From Eukaryota sp. TZLM1-RC (Eukaryota > Metamonada: BaSk clade): DNA of 64,000 bases. How positions within the stretch are numbered: the first letter of the stretch is position 1; the number at the start of each line of letters is the position of its first letter. The DNA is taken from contig JAUPSS010000004.1 in NCBI GenBank assembly GCA_040285825.1, forward strand, positions 2,770,550 through 2,834,549, in the 5' to 3' direction. Both the position numbers and the translations under genes were made by a program. Of the stretch, positions 20,801-30,578 are shown one piece after another. Under the pieces are notes generated by a model. The model was not told the origin of the DNA and did not search any database. It was given only the letters and a program-made list of their open reading frames with translations.

Positions 20801-21505
20801 CCTCTTACTTCATTTCCTGGATCATTATGACGTTCTCTACAATTTGCCTTTTCACACAAATCATAATGTAAATTTTCCTTTGGTTGTGACTGAGTTAAGA
20901 CCTGATCCAAAATAACATCAACCATGAATTAATATTCAGATAGTAGACATACATTAAAAAGTACGAAATAACAGAGTCTTGAATTGTTATTGTCAAATTT
21001 GCATTGTTTGGATGGATCATTTCCTTTTGAAGTTTCAGCAAGAGGGATAGTTGCTAATTGCTGCGTTTTATTGATGAAGAGATTACTCATTCCGAGGTCT
21101 AAAATGATGAACAATTGTTAGCTGTGGCTCAACGTGACTTTCCCCTTTAGGAAAGTGGATCACGTCATCATAGATTCGAACCGACTTATGTCGAACCGTG
21201 CACATACAGCAACACAATTAGCAATCCAAAATCTCAATTGCTCATACCTCATCTTTTCATCTAGAGAATGTCGTATATGGTTGTCTGATGCAGTAGAATG
21301 ATAGACACACCATGGGCAGCGGCTTAAAGATATTGCAAGCTCAGTATTTCAGGTTGATTGTCAATAGGAAAAAATACGTTTTATTAATAAAACGTATTTT
21401 ATATATATTTATATAATTATGGTTTCAACAATAGACATTAGGTTTTGTAAAATCAGTTTGGAAGAGGGAAGATACAGTTTTGGTTCCATTTAACTTCTGC
21501 ATATA
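20801..21505. other. Intergenic with hairpin and palindrome
   Basis: No gene. A hairpin lies at about 21131-21166 (arms ACTTTCC/GGAAAGT, with outer CGTG/CACG). A perfect 30-base palindrome lies at 21371-21400. A box-B-like GGTTCGAATC occurs on the minus strand near 21172-21183, but no tRNA cloverleaf forms around it. Confidence 0.5.
21371..21400. repeat. Perfect 30-bp palindrome
   Basis: The left arm aaaatacgtt is the exact reverse complement of the right arm aacgtatttt, around a self-complementary ttattaataa centre. It can form a cruciform or a bidirectional terminator-like hairpin. Confidence 0.85.
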
Positions 21506-21665
21506 TGATGATCTGTGGGGGTTAGACATTGAGTATACCTTAAATGTAATTAGATTTATTACAAGGGAATGAGGATTTCCCTTAACTTAAGCGCATGGGC
21601 GCAATAATACAATAACTATTAATAAACTATAAATAAACTATTATAAATATTATCCAAGGCTAACA
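21506..21665 (-). repeat. 3' LTR of the Ty3 element
   Basis: 160 bp. On the minus strand it starts TGTTAGCC and ends GATCATCA (TG...CA ends). It carries an AATAAA polyadenylation-like signal and also the last codons and stop of pol (TAA at 21650). Identical to 28772-28931. Confidence 0.95.
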
Positions 21666-24605
21666 CTGCCCTTTCTTCTTTTCGAGCGTCGAGGCCTGAT
21701 AGGAGTTGGATTAACATTATTGTTAATATTATCAGAACGACGTTTACGGCGTGAAGGACGAGAGCGAGTATTAGAAACAGACTTGGAGAATTCTTTATAG
21801 GCAGAGGTGTTTTGAACAGTCGAAACCAGCTCAGTGGTAATATGATTGCCAGGCCATTGGACTTGACAGTAATCACCATCCTGACTGAGGACTTTCTGGA
21901 TCACGTGCTCTTCTGCATCACCAGCAGCAATCCAGGAGTGAAATTCATCATCAGCTGGTAAACTGGAATGCCAAGGTTGGAGGTGCTTCACACTGGCTTT
22001 AACAACCATACCAGTACACAGGTTCTTGATGTCAGCTGTGGAGGTAGAGGGTGTGTCAATAACTAAGAATGGTCCTTTGTAGTTACCATGTAACTTAGCA
22101 GTGGAAGACGAAGCTCGTTTGACCAATTGGCCAGGAGAGAAAGGGTTGGCTTCGATTTGGGAATCACGAGGAGGAGCCTTGGAAGCTTGACGGAGCTCTG
22201 CTTCCTCCTGTTTCTTCTTCAATCTGGCAAATTTGGATTGAATGTTGTTGATGTAGGTTGACTCAGACGTTGAGCTTTCGAGGGTCTCTATGATTTTGCC
22301 GGGGTCAGCTCTTGGGCTAAAATCTGAACCAAACATGAGCTCGTATGGAGAGTAACCTGTAATCGAACTCTTGGATGAGTTGATTAACAATTGTACATAG
22401 GGTATGTACTCTGACCATGCGTCGTAGGCGTTAAAATCTACGAGCAGCTTCCTCAAATTCTGCAAAATGTCACGGTGACGGCGTTCGACTAAACCGTTGG
22501 ATTGAGAGAAGTGAGGGACGGACTTTGAGACCTCTATGCCCAAAAACTCACATAGAGCGTCGAAGACAGCTTTAGAGAACTCAGGACCGTTGTCACTATG
22601 AACTATGAACGGAATCCCGAATATCGCGCATACCTTCCATATGAGAGCGTCAGCAGTAAGGTTGGCGTTGAGTTCTTTGAGAGGGACTATGATAGTGAAC
22701 CTCGTGAAGCTATCCACAAATACAAGAATGTATCTGTGGCCGTCTTGATCTTCTGGAAGAGGACCAATGACGTCGACGTTAACTCTTGCGAATGGTCTGT
22801 CAGCCCACAAGGAACCAGTTGTAGGGACATGCAGTTTGGGGACTGCTGCTGTCTTCTGACAGGAGGGGCATTCTTGGACGTGCTTGGTCATGTCTGAAAG
22901 CATGTTAGGCCACCAGTAGTCGCTGTTCTTGAGTCTGAGGAGACTTTCTGCCTTACTGGGGTGGCCACCTTGCGGGAGTCCATGTAGAAGGTTAAGCGTA
23001 TCCTTAACCAGTGATTGAGGAATCACGATCTTGTGCTCTGGAGTCAGATAAAGATCTAGACGACTATCCAAAGTACAGTTGTTGAACGAGGTGTCCTGGT
23101 TAGCGAGGGCTCGCTTTTGTTCGGACCTGATCTTGCAGAGCCATGGCTCGAAGAGTGGAAGGTCATTGGAGCATTTGTCTTGAAGGATGAGCACCTTCTC
23201 AAATGTATGGAGATCTTCAACGAAGCATCTCTCTGACTCAGTTTCGTCAATCCTATTTGTGTAGTAGATAGGGTGAAACTCTTGGTCATTAGAATGTACC
23301 AGATGGTTGATGGTATGATTGTCTTGGGGCGGTACTATCCTAGATAGCATGTCTGCCCAATGGTTCTCTTCCCCTTTTGTATGAACTATGTCGAATAGGA
23401 ACTCAGAAAAGATGGGAAGCCACCTTCTGACTATTCTGTTTTTGTTCGGAGCGGTAAGCATGTAAGTAAGGTTTTGGTGATCTGTGAAAATGATCAGACG
23501 CCTTCCTTTGAGGTAGTTCTCGAAGCCACTTTCGGTAAGCATGAGAAGGATAGCATAGAGCTCTTTCTGTACCGTGGGCCAGTTCTGCTGGGAGTTAGTC
23601 AACAATCTGCTGAAGAAGCTGATTGGTCTACATTTCCTATTGAGTAAGGAAGTACCAGGGTCCTTAGTGGGTTCTATTTGTTCCCAAATCACGCCGCCAA
23701 CTGCTATATCAGAGGCATCACAACTTATTAGTACTTGGTTATCCACCGGAGGTAAGTTGAGAGGCATGTGCTCCGCGATCAGACGTTTGATTTCGGCTAA
23801 ATGGTAGTCGTGCGTGTCTTTCCACTGCAAGCGACGTGGTTTGCCATGTGTTAATTTGATGATCGGGGCAACATGCTTGGTTACCTGGGGAAGCCATTCC
23901 CTAATGAAGTTGACTGAGCCGATAAGGCTACGGGCGTCTTTCACAGTCTTAGGTCTGGGAAGATTCAGTAAAGACTCTGTGCGTGTAGGATCTATGGTCC
24001 TGGTTTTGTGTTGGAATCTGCTACCAAGGATCTTTATTGGGTGTCTAGAGGACACAAAATGGCACTTGGGCAGTCCAAGGCTAACTCTACGGGTTCGAGC
24101 CTTCTCGAGGACACGTCTTAGACGTCCGAGGAACTCGTTGAAAGTTCTACCTACTATAATGATGTCATCTATATAGATGAATACACCGTCTCCGGTGAAG
24201 ATGTCTGCCATAACGTTCTGGAAAACTGCAGGAACGTTCTTGAGGCCGAAAGCAGCACGTTTAAACATGATACTTTTGCCAGGGATGCTTAAGGCAGTCT
24301 TCTCCCAGTCCTTTTCTGCAATCTTTAGTTGCCAAAAGGCTTTGGGGAGGTCAAGGGTACCGATGAAATTGGCTTCCGAAAGGAAGACTAACACGTCGGA
24401 TATTCTGGGGAGATTAGGTTCAACGGGAATAGTGTTGGCGTTGACTCCGTCCTTGCCGCTGTAATCACCAGTAAGGCGAGGCTTACGATGATCAGGGTAT
24501 ACCACAAGACATACTGGAGAGCTGAACTCATGGTTCGATGGTACAGCAAATCCAGACTCGACGAGTTCATCGAAGATCTGTTCGGCGACTTTCTGCTTCT
24601 CGGGG
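21650..24605 (-). CDS. pol: Ty3 pol: reverse transcriptase, RNase H, integrase
   Basis: The frame is open for about 980 codons from just after the stop of the preceding frame (24607); the first residues RLNPEKQKVAEQIFDEL are the usual start of a Ty3 RT. There is no ATG, so it should be made by a -1 frame change. Landmarks: RT palm with TLDLPKAFWQ and YIDDIIIV (24160-24190); RNase H with SCDASDIAVGG and TDHQNL; integrase HHCC finger (HGLPQGGH...CPSCQK, about 22850-22985); the DDE core with DVIGP, HSDNGPEF and NGLVERRHRD (about 22470-22800); and a C-terminal GNYKGPF segment. No chromodomain is seen. It ends in a Lys/Arg-rich tail inside the LTR. All key catalytic residues seem present. Confidence 0.93.
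21666..21683 (-). other. Polypurine tract
   Basis: On the minus strand, AAAAGAAGAAAGGGCAG immediately precedes the 3' LTR. This is the expected primer site for plus-strand DNA synthesis, and here it also encodes the basic C-terminus of pol. Confidence 0.8.
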
Positions 24606-24606
24606 T

Positions 24607-27585
24607 TTAACCTACAGGGGGTCGTCTGACTCGAATACTTTCATCATGAAAGTTGATCTCCATTGGAGGACAGTCAATCCCATCAGCATGCGGCTTAAGG
24701 GTGAATGTCTCTTCGAACTCTTTCAAGGTTAGAAGTAAGGTCTTCTTGTCGTTATCACAGTCGAGGTTAATAGTACAACCAGAAGACTGTATGTGCTCCA
24801 ACCAACGTCTGGGGACGTTGACGACATCTGAGACTTGGGAGATTCGATGGTCGAATTCAGCCTCAGGCAGAAGTAATGTACGATGTTCCTCATCCATCTT
24901 GATGAAGAGGCCTTCATCGTTCAATAAGCCTAGGTGATGCAACAGGTCTCTACCAATTAGTAACATATTGTTGCCAGGAATGATGGCCAAGCTATGTTTC
25001 ACGTGTACTAGTTGGGTTACACTACCGAGTCTGAAGCTCAGTGTGCCTTCTGCTGATCCTAAAGACTTCGACATGATGTTGTTTGCAGACTTAAAGTTTA
25101 TGCAATGGTTAGTCTTTACCATGTTGCATCTCTCTGCTAAATCAACAGTGATGACTGATATCGAAGCTCCAGAGTCGATGATCCCTTCTATTTCGCAGTT
25201 ATTTATTGAAAATTTCAATTTTAAATTTTTGCGTGCGACATCTGAGGTGCGAACCATGAAGATATCGCTATGGGACTCTGAGTCTGGGTTCGAGTCGAAC
25301 TCATGATTGAAACAGGGTTTATTTGGTGTTTCTATCGTTGTAGCTGTTTTAAAATTCCGGGTAGTCAAAGGATTAGTTAAACACTTAATCCACTGGTTGG
25401 AGACTGAGGTTTGTTTTATGTTTGGTGTTTTACGTGCTGGAGAGCTGTCTTGCTCTATAGTAAACAAGGAACATTTGTTTGAACGTTGCTTTGATGTATT
25501 ACCTGTTGGAGAGCTATCTTGCTCTATAGTAAACATTGAATATTTATGGGAACGTTTATTACTACTAGAAGGGCCCTTGCCTCTTCCTCTACGTCTACCT
25601 CTGCCTCTACTACTACTATTACTACTACCCCTAGCCAAATATGCTCGAACGGCATCTGGGTTGGCATCTCGCCATTGCTTGGATCGCTGGCAATCAGGGT
25701 CGGGACATTCGTTAATAGAGTGGCCTGGAAAACCACAGAATCTACAGAGACCAGCTTTATCTCTTTCTTTCTTAATTTGCGACTTGCTCCTTTTGGTGAG
25801 TTGAGCAGGGGCGACGCTGGAACCCGCAGGCTTAAATTTGCCTATTCTTTTCTTGTCTTTTGGGTTTGCTCTAACATAGTGACCCATATGTTGTTGATAG
25901 CTGTCACTGATATTGGCCCTTTGCTCGTCATAGGATCTTGCTGAACACCAACTCATGTATTCAGCAGCAAGGATGTCGACAAATTGTTGTAAAGTATGGT
26001 GTTGCCAAACATTGGGTGTGGACCATACTGTTCTCAGGTTGTCACTGATGGCCTGAATACCAACAGAATCGATCATATGGGTTGCAATTTCCCAGTTTTG
26101 AATGCGCTGTAGGAAATGTTGACCATACAAGGCACGGTCGCTTGCCCTGACGTCAGAAATGGCGGTACTTCGTGAAACTGTTCTCATTAGCCTCACAGTG
26201 AAGTCGCCCCAGCGATTCCTAAAGTCCTGAATATTCCAATTCATCTGAACTCTATATAACTGATTCCTCGCCGTTTCTAAAGTACTATACTGGCTGAGGT
26301 GTAAAATTGATTCCCATATTTGCTCCTCATTAATGTTGTCGATAGCTGAGATACTATCAGACATAGACGAAAATCTGCCTTGAGCTCTCAGAGCAGCTAA
26401 GCACTCTGGAGTAACGCAGGAGGCAATCCTACGAGGGTCGACTTGAGCAGCAGCTCTGAATCGGTCCCACTCGTGGAGGGGGTTACCATATCTCTGATTG
26501 AGAGGGAGGTTCCGGTTTTCTCTGCTTATGGATTGAGGAGTGGCAGGAGGACGAGAACGTTCCTCAAGTTGCCTTCTTAATTCAGACACTTCTCTTGCTA
26601 GTCTGACTTGAGTAGGATCAGATTCATTGATATCTCTCTCTTCAATGGTCCTCTCAGTCCTAGCATACAGAATAAATCTGTCGATGAATTTCAAGATCCT
26701 TACAGGGTCAGAGATATCGTTGGCTTCCAGGGTGGGTTTTCTAGGACGACCACCTCTTTGTCTATCTCTATCTCTATCTTGTGAACTCGCCATAGCTTCC
26801 ATCAGTAGAGTGTTGGAAAACTGGGGAGCTATGGGAGTGTTAGAAGGAGTTGCTCCTAGGAGCCTAGGGTCCTGAGGAACCTGGGAAGGAGTTGATGGAT
26901 CCTGAGATTGGACAACTACAGGTTGTTGCACTGTCTCAACAGTGTCAGTAGTTGCCATCGGCTCATCTTGTTGTTGGTCATCCTGAGGCTCAATGCTCAA
27001 AGATGAGAAAACTGTGTCTGTCTCAACTGGGTCAGGCTCAGAAGTTCTCAATTCTACTGGGTCATGATCACTCGGATAGTAACTTTGCACATTACCATCG
27101 ATATTGACCCACAGAAGAGAACTAGAATTGGTGACGCCAATGTTCTCCTGTACATTCATCAGGGCATCCCTTAAAGGCCTATTCCTTCTATGCTCCGGAC
27201 CAAAATATGACGCACAAAGGTCAGGTCTGCGGTCTTGAAGGTACAATCTTTGGTAGTTCGTAGTGTAAGTGTACCACCATCCAGTCCTGAAATCTCTGTT
27301 GATATAAATATCAAGAGAGGCATTGTATCCAGGGCTAAACCTGGGGAAAGGACATGGGTTACATCGGTTGAGGAAGAGATTCAGCTCATCACCAGCGAAG
27401 ATCCTCTGTACACCTTCACGAGGAGTTCTGAACCCTCCAACAGTATCCCGTTGAGGATAAATTGGAGGAGGGTCACAACGAAACGTAAGATTGTCTACTT
27501 CCTCCGTTGGGAAGTAGGGGCCAATTCTTCTGCGTATCCTAAAGCCGTGATCATTAACCACTTCTGGACCCCCAAAATGGGGGTA
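24607..27585 (-). CDS. Ty3 gag C-terminal part and aspartic protease
   Basis: A frame of about 984 codons without a conventional ATG, entered by a -1 change from the short frame before it (within an ATTTTGGGGG run near 27572-27582). It has a capsid-like helical region in the middle (about residues 290-560), then a CCHC zinc knuckle (CRFCGFPGHSINEC, about 25705-25746), an Arg/Gly/Ser-rich nucleic-acid-binding stretch, and a retropepsin active site IIDSGASISVIT near 25160-25190. It ends RRPPVG then a stop. The pol frame is -1 to it, across a CCCCCT run at about 24611-24616. Confidence 0.88.
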   Translation of the reverse strand, partial: YPHFGGPEVVNDHGFRIRRRIGPYFPTEEVDNLTFRCDPPPIYPQRDTVGGFRTPREGVQRIFAGDELNLFLNRCNPCPFPRFSPGYNASLDIYINRDFRTGWWYTYTTNYQRLYLQDRRPDLCASYFGPEHRRNRPLRDALMNVQENIGVTNSSSLLWVNIDGNVQSYYPSDHDPVELRTSEPDPVETDTVFSSLSIEPQDDQQQDEPMATTDTVETVQQPVVVQSQDPSTPSQVPQDPRLLGATPSNTPIAPQFSNTLLMEAMASSQDRDRDRQRGGRPRKPTLEANDISDPVRILKFIDRFILYARTERTIEERDINESDPTQVRLAREVSELRRQLEERSRPPATPQSISRENRNLPLNQRYGNPLHEWDRFRAAAQVDPRRIASCVTPECLAALRAQGRFSSMSDSISAIDNINEEQIWESILHLSQYSTLETARNQLYRVQMNWNIQDFRNRWGDFTVRLMRTVSRSTAISDVRASDRALYGQHFLQRIQNWEIATHMIDSVGIQAISDNLRTVWSTPNVWQHHTLQQFVDILAAEYMSWCSARSYDEQRANISDSYQQHMGHYVRANPKDKKRIGKFKPAGSSVAPAQLTKRSKSQIKKERDKAGLCRFCGFPGHSINECPDPDCQRSKQWRDANPDAVRAYLARGSSNSSSRGRGRRRGRGKGPSSSNKRSHKYSMFTIEQDSSPTGNTSKQRSNKCSLFTIEQDSSPARKTPNIKQTSVSNQWIKCLTNPLTTRNFKTATTIETPNKPCFNHEFDSNPDSESHSDIFMVRTSDVARKNLKLKFSINNCEIEGIIDSGASISVITVDLAERCNMVKTNHCINFKSANNIMSKSLGSAEGTLSFRLGSVTQLVHVKHSLAIIPGNNMLLIGRDLLHHLGLLNDEGLFIKMDEEHRTLLLPEAEFDHRISQVSDVVNVPRRWLEHIQSSGCTINLDCDNDKKTLLLTLKEFEETFTLKPHADGIDCPPMEINFHDESIRVRRPPVG

Positions 27586-28795
27586 AAAGCAGCAATGAGT
27601 TCATTGGGAGGAATCGATGCAGGATCTCCTTGCATTAACTCAATACCAGCATTGAGAACTAAAGTTTGAGCTTCAGTCCTCTGCTGGGTAGAGATGAAAG
27701 GAGAATCTGATTCCTGGGGCTGGCTTGGGGCTTGATAGGTGTTAGGCTGTGCAGCACTAAGCACCTGCCAAGCAGCAGGAACAGAAGAAACAACGTGACC
27801 TTGCTGAGGAGTCTGGCCAGAGGTTGGGGAATATGAATTACTCCTCTAGTAGGGACTCCCGAAGGAGGAACAGATGGAGTTGAATGGACTTCTGTAGGAG
27901 CTACCGTAGTAGGAGCAGAAGTATTAGGAGGACCTGCTACAGGAACTTCTCGAGAAGGAGTAGTAGGATTAGAGTTACCAGCAGGGACTGCAGGAGGAGC
28001 TGGTTGTTGCGGAGGGCTGCTTTCCATAGGAACTTCCCTAGAAGGAATGGAAGGAGCTTGTTGTCCTTCCCCAGGAGCTTCCGTAGAAGAAGTAGAAGAA
28101 ACTTGTTGTCCTTCCCCAGGAGCTTCCGTAGAAGAAGTAGAAGGAACTTGTTGTCCTTCCCCAGGAACTTCCGTAGAAGAAGTGGAAGGAGCAACAGGAG
28201 CGCAAACAATAGGTGAAGAGGGAGGCTCTACCCTCTTGAGCTTCAACAGCTCAGATATCTTGTTGCTGGCCGAGTCAGGATCAGTCTGGTTGATGATATA
28301 CTTCAGATATTCATCTAAAGTACTGAACTGTTCAGGACCTAAAAGGGAATCTTCAACCTCTCCTTCAGAACCAGGGGGAGGAGAAAGAGGTACAAAGTTT
28401 TCCACATTAGAGGGAGGAAAAGGAAGACTTATAGGAACCACAGGAACGTCATCCGTAGATGGAGTGGAACCTTGACCCGAGGGTAGAGAGGAAGTATCAC
28501 TTCTCTCGCCACCAGAGGGTTGTTCTGTTCCCAACTGAGGAGTTTGGGAGGAAGAACTTGTAACATTGGGTTGTGTAACAGAATCTCCGGAGGGAGGAGT
28601 TAACACAGGAGGAGGAGAAGCATTGCTTCCCTCGGACCCAGTTGACAAGGGTTGTTCTGGTCCCGACTGAGGAGTTCGGGAGGAAGAACTCGAAGAGTGA
28701 GACGTAGGAGGATCAGTCCTAACAGTCTCGGAGTTGTCATTGGAACCACCCAAAGGTGATCCAATACGTATTGATGATCTGTGGGGGTTAGACAT
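27495..28795 (-). CDS. Ty3 ORF1, Ser/Pro/Gln-rich gag N-terminus, starting in the LTR
   Basis: The ATG at 28795 lies inside the 5' LTR (its last 24 bases are coding). The product is low-complexity, rich in Ser, Pro, Gly and Gln, and includes a 15-residue unit repeated three times (28060-28194, STEAPGEGQQ-like). Near 27845 the Pro/Gln-rich sequence continues only in the -1 frame, which runs on to 27495 (QQGHVVSSVPAAWQVLSAAQ...). The original frame carries on to 27659 with unlikely sequence. This region resembles no gag that I know closely. It probably forms the N-terminal part of the structural protein. Confidence 0.7.
28060..28194 (-). repeat. 45-bp tandem repeat, three copies, in Ty3 ORF1
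   Basis: Three near-identical 45-base units encode a 15-residue Ser-Thr/Glu-Ala-Pro-Gly-Glu-Gly-Gln-Gln repeat. Confidence 0.85.
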
Positions 28796-28931
28796 TGAGT
28801 ATACCTTAAATGTAATTAGATTTATTACAAGGGAATGAGGATTTCCCTTAACTTAAGCGCATGGGCGCAATAATACAATAACTATTAATAAACTATAAAT
28901 AAACTATTATAAATATTATCCAAGGCTAACA
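28772..28931 (-). repeat. 5' LTR of the Ty3 element
   Basis: 160 bp, identical to 21506-21665. It contains the ORF1 start codon (28793-28795). The base sequence next to it (28771 downward) has no clear tRNA-complementary primer site directly at the LTR edge; a TGGATCACC begins eight bases inside. Confidence 0.95.
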
Positions 28932-29351
28932 TATAACGGAAATGACAATAAATTCATTTAATGAAGACCGACAGCAACTCCTTACATCGGGAATACCGCA
29001 GATTCCTAATGTGCTTGATTCAATCAATTGAAATTCATAACACGCTTACTCATGTGGTTCGTCATTAATTGTTAACTTCACTTCAAACTCTACATTGTTT
29101 GACAGAAAATGAACATGATGTCATGAAACTCCCTGTGCAATTATTCAAACAATGTTGCAAAGCGTATCTGTTGAGTATGTTGAAGACGTCAACTTAGCCA
29201 GAAGATGATACATGCAAGATATTCCTGGGATTTCATGGCAAGAATTTGTCTAGCTCAATTTCAACGAACATTTAAAAGCAAAAACAATAAAAAACAAAAA
29301 TCATTTACTGTACACATTACAAAGGATAAACAAGAATGTTGGTAAATAAAT
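28932..29351. other. Intergenic, nothing recognised
   Basis: No supported ORF. It contains the 3' flank of the VCBS gene. Confidence 0.5.
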
Positions 29352-30539
29352 CTATAGTAATTCGTTAAAATAGTCTTCGTTGCTCTCATTATGATCAATA
29401 AAATCTGGTGAATAAAACATCCCATGCCATAAACGACATCTATGACCAACAGTAGGACAATCAATCAAAATCACATCATCAATACCATCATCATCAAAAT
29501 CAACTGCCGTTACTGCTATACTTGCACTATTCGGAATGTCAAACTTCCCCTTGAAAGACTGAGAAAAGTCAAAATTACCCAGAGTCCAGTCTCCACCACT
29601 ACTCACCAGCAAATACCACCACTGATTGTCAATCTTGAACGCAGTATTTGTAGCTTGATGAGAGGCCGAGGGCATATTAACCAGCCTGTCATTTAAATAA
29701 GAGAGTTCTCCCTTTGAGGTTATACACAACTCCATCTGAGTTTCCCCCTGAACCACTCGCAAGAGATGAGAATTTGGACAATGTTGTTCTTCCTTCTCAA
29801 TAGAAGCAACGACGCCTCTCCTCGGACCACTACTCCTAGCAGAGGTTGATCTCCAGAAAGAGGGACCTTCTATAACATCAGAGAATGTTCCATCTTGGTT
29901 GAAATCAGACAGAATCCAAGTCTTAATGTTAATATGCGGTCTCCATTGGACCCTGCTGCAACTGTTACCGGTATTAGGACTACATCGGCTCTGATGGCAA
30001 TATCCAGTAGCTGAAACTATTACAACATCAAGCTTACCATTGTTATTAAGATCAGTTGCAACAAATGCATGTGCTTCAGCCCAATCGCGGTAATAACTTC
30101 TAAGGCTACTGGTATAACCAGAGCTACATCTAGAGCTAGCTCGGTCAGCTTCAATTGAGAAAGTATTGCGATGGTATTCTGAATAACCAGAGCTTCTAAC
30201 TGGATGAAAACCACTAACTCCTTGCCATGTTCTAGGACCTGCAGTTATGTCATAAATAACACGGTGGGAATAAGTAATTTCCTGATTGTAATTGTGGTTA
30301 GAAAATGATCTGGTACCAGATCTTGAATGTCTTGTGGCATAAAATACAATTGCATCCAGTTGATCATTGGAGTCCACTTTTCCTGTTACAACATGTACAA
30401 TACGGTTTGAATGAAGATCGGGCAGTTCTGGTTCCAGAAGATGATCTCCCGACAAAACAAACCGTGAAGACGCAAAGACAAGTGTACAATGTAGACAGAG
30501 AAGGGGTAGGATTAACATTGAGGATGGGAAATTCCCCAT
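29352..30539 (-). CDS. Secreted VCBS/FG-GAP repeat protein, copy 1
   Basis: A 395-residue protein with an N-terminal signal peptide (hydrophobic LILPLLCLHCTLVFASS, cleavage expected near residue 24). It contains FG-GAP/VCBS-type blades with calcium-binding DxDxDG-like loops: VTGKVDSNDQLDAIVF, ATDLNNNGKLDVVIVS, LSDFNQDGTFSDVIEG and AVDFDDDGIDDVILID. Paired cysteines suggest an extracellular, disulfide-bonded propeller. No transmembrane segment follows, so it is probably secreted. The paralogue at 34345-35520 is very similar over most of its length. The function of such single-domain propellers is often adhesion or recognition, which here is inference. Confidence 0.82.
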   Translation of the reverse strand: MGNFPSSMLILPLLCLHCTLVFASSRFVLSGDHLLEPELPDLHSNRIVHVVTGKVDSNDQLDAIVFYATRHSRSGTRSFSNHNYNQEITYSHRVIYDITAGPRTWQGVSGFHPVRSSGYSEYHRNTFSIEADRASSRCSSGYTSSLRSYYRDWAEAHAFVATDLNNNGKLDVVIVSATGYCHQSRCSPNTGNSCSRVQWRPHINIKTWILSDFNQDGTFSDVIEGPSFWRSTSARSSGPRRGVVASIEKEEQHCPNSHLLRVVQGETQMELCITSKGELSYLNDRLVNMPSASHQATNTAFKIDNQWWYLLVSSGGDWTLGNFDFSQSFKGKFDIPNSASIAVTAVDFDDDGIDDVILIDCPTVGHRCRLWHGMFYSPDFIDHNESNEDYFNELL

Positions 30540-30578
30540 ATGTACAGCATTAATTTTCGTGCAGAATAATTACAAAAA

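Larger units (their letters stand above)
21506..28931 (-). mobile_element. Ty3/gypsy LTR retrotransposon, complete and young
   Basis: A 7426-bp element on the minus strand, bounded by two identical 160-bp LTRs and a 4-bp TATA direct repeat (21502-21505 and 28932-28935). Internal order is gag-like ORF, CCHC zinc knuckle, aspartic protease, reverse transcriptase, RNase H, integrase, which is the Ty3/gypsy order. A polypurine tract lies directly before the 3' LTR at about 21666-21683. LTR identity implies very recent insertion. Coding needs three -1 frame changes. Both the gag-like ATG and the pol stop lie inside LTR sequence. Confidence 0.95.

Noticed and set aside
21130-21245. Possible minus-strand tRNA (GGTTCGAATC box-B-like)
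   Set aside because: The T-arm bases beside the loop do not pair, no anticodon arm forms, and the strongest pairing is an unrelated hairpin (ACTTTCC/GGAAAGT).
22598-25944. Plus-strand ORFs across the Ty3 element (for example 25307-25804 and 25546-25944)
   Set aside because: They are antisense shadows of clearly coding gag-pol frames.
28772-28795. Interpreting ORF1 of the Ty3 element as an unrelated host gene captured at the LTR
   Set aside because: The frame starts in the LTR and merges, by a -1 change, with the capsid/protease frame; low-complexity composition continues across, so it is better explained as part of gag.
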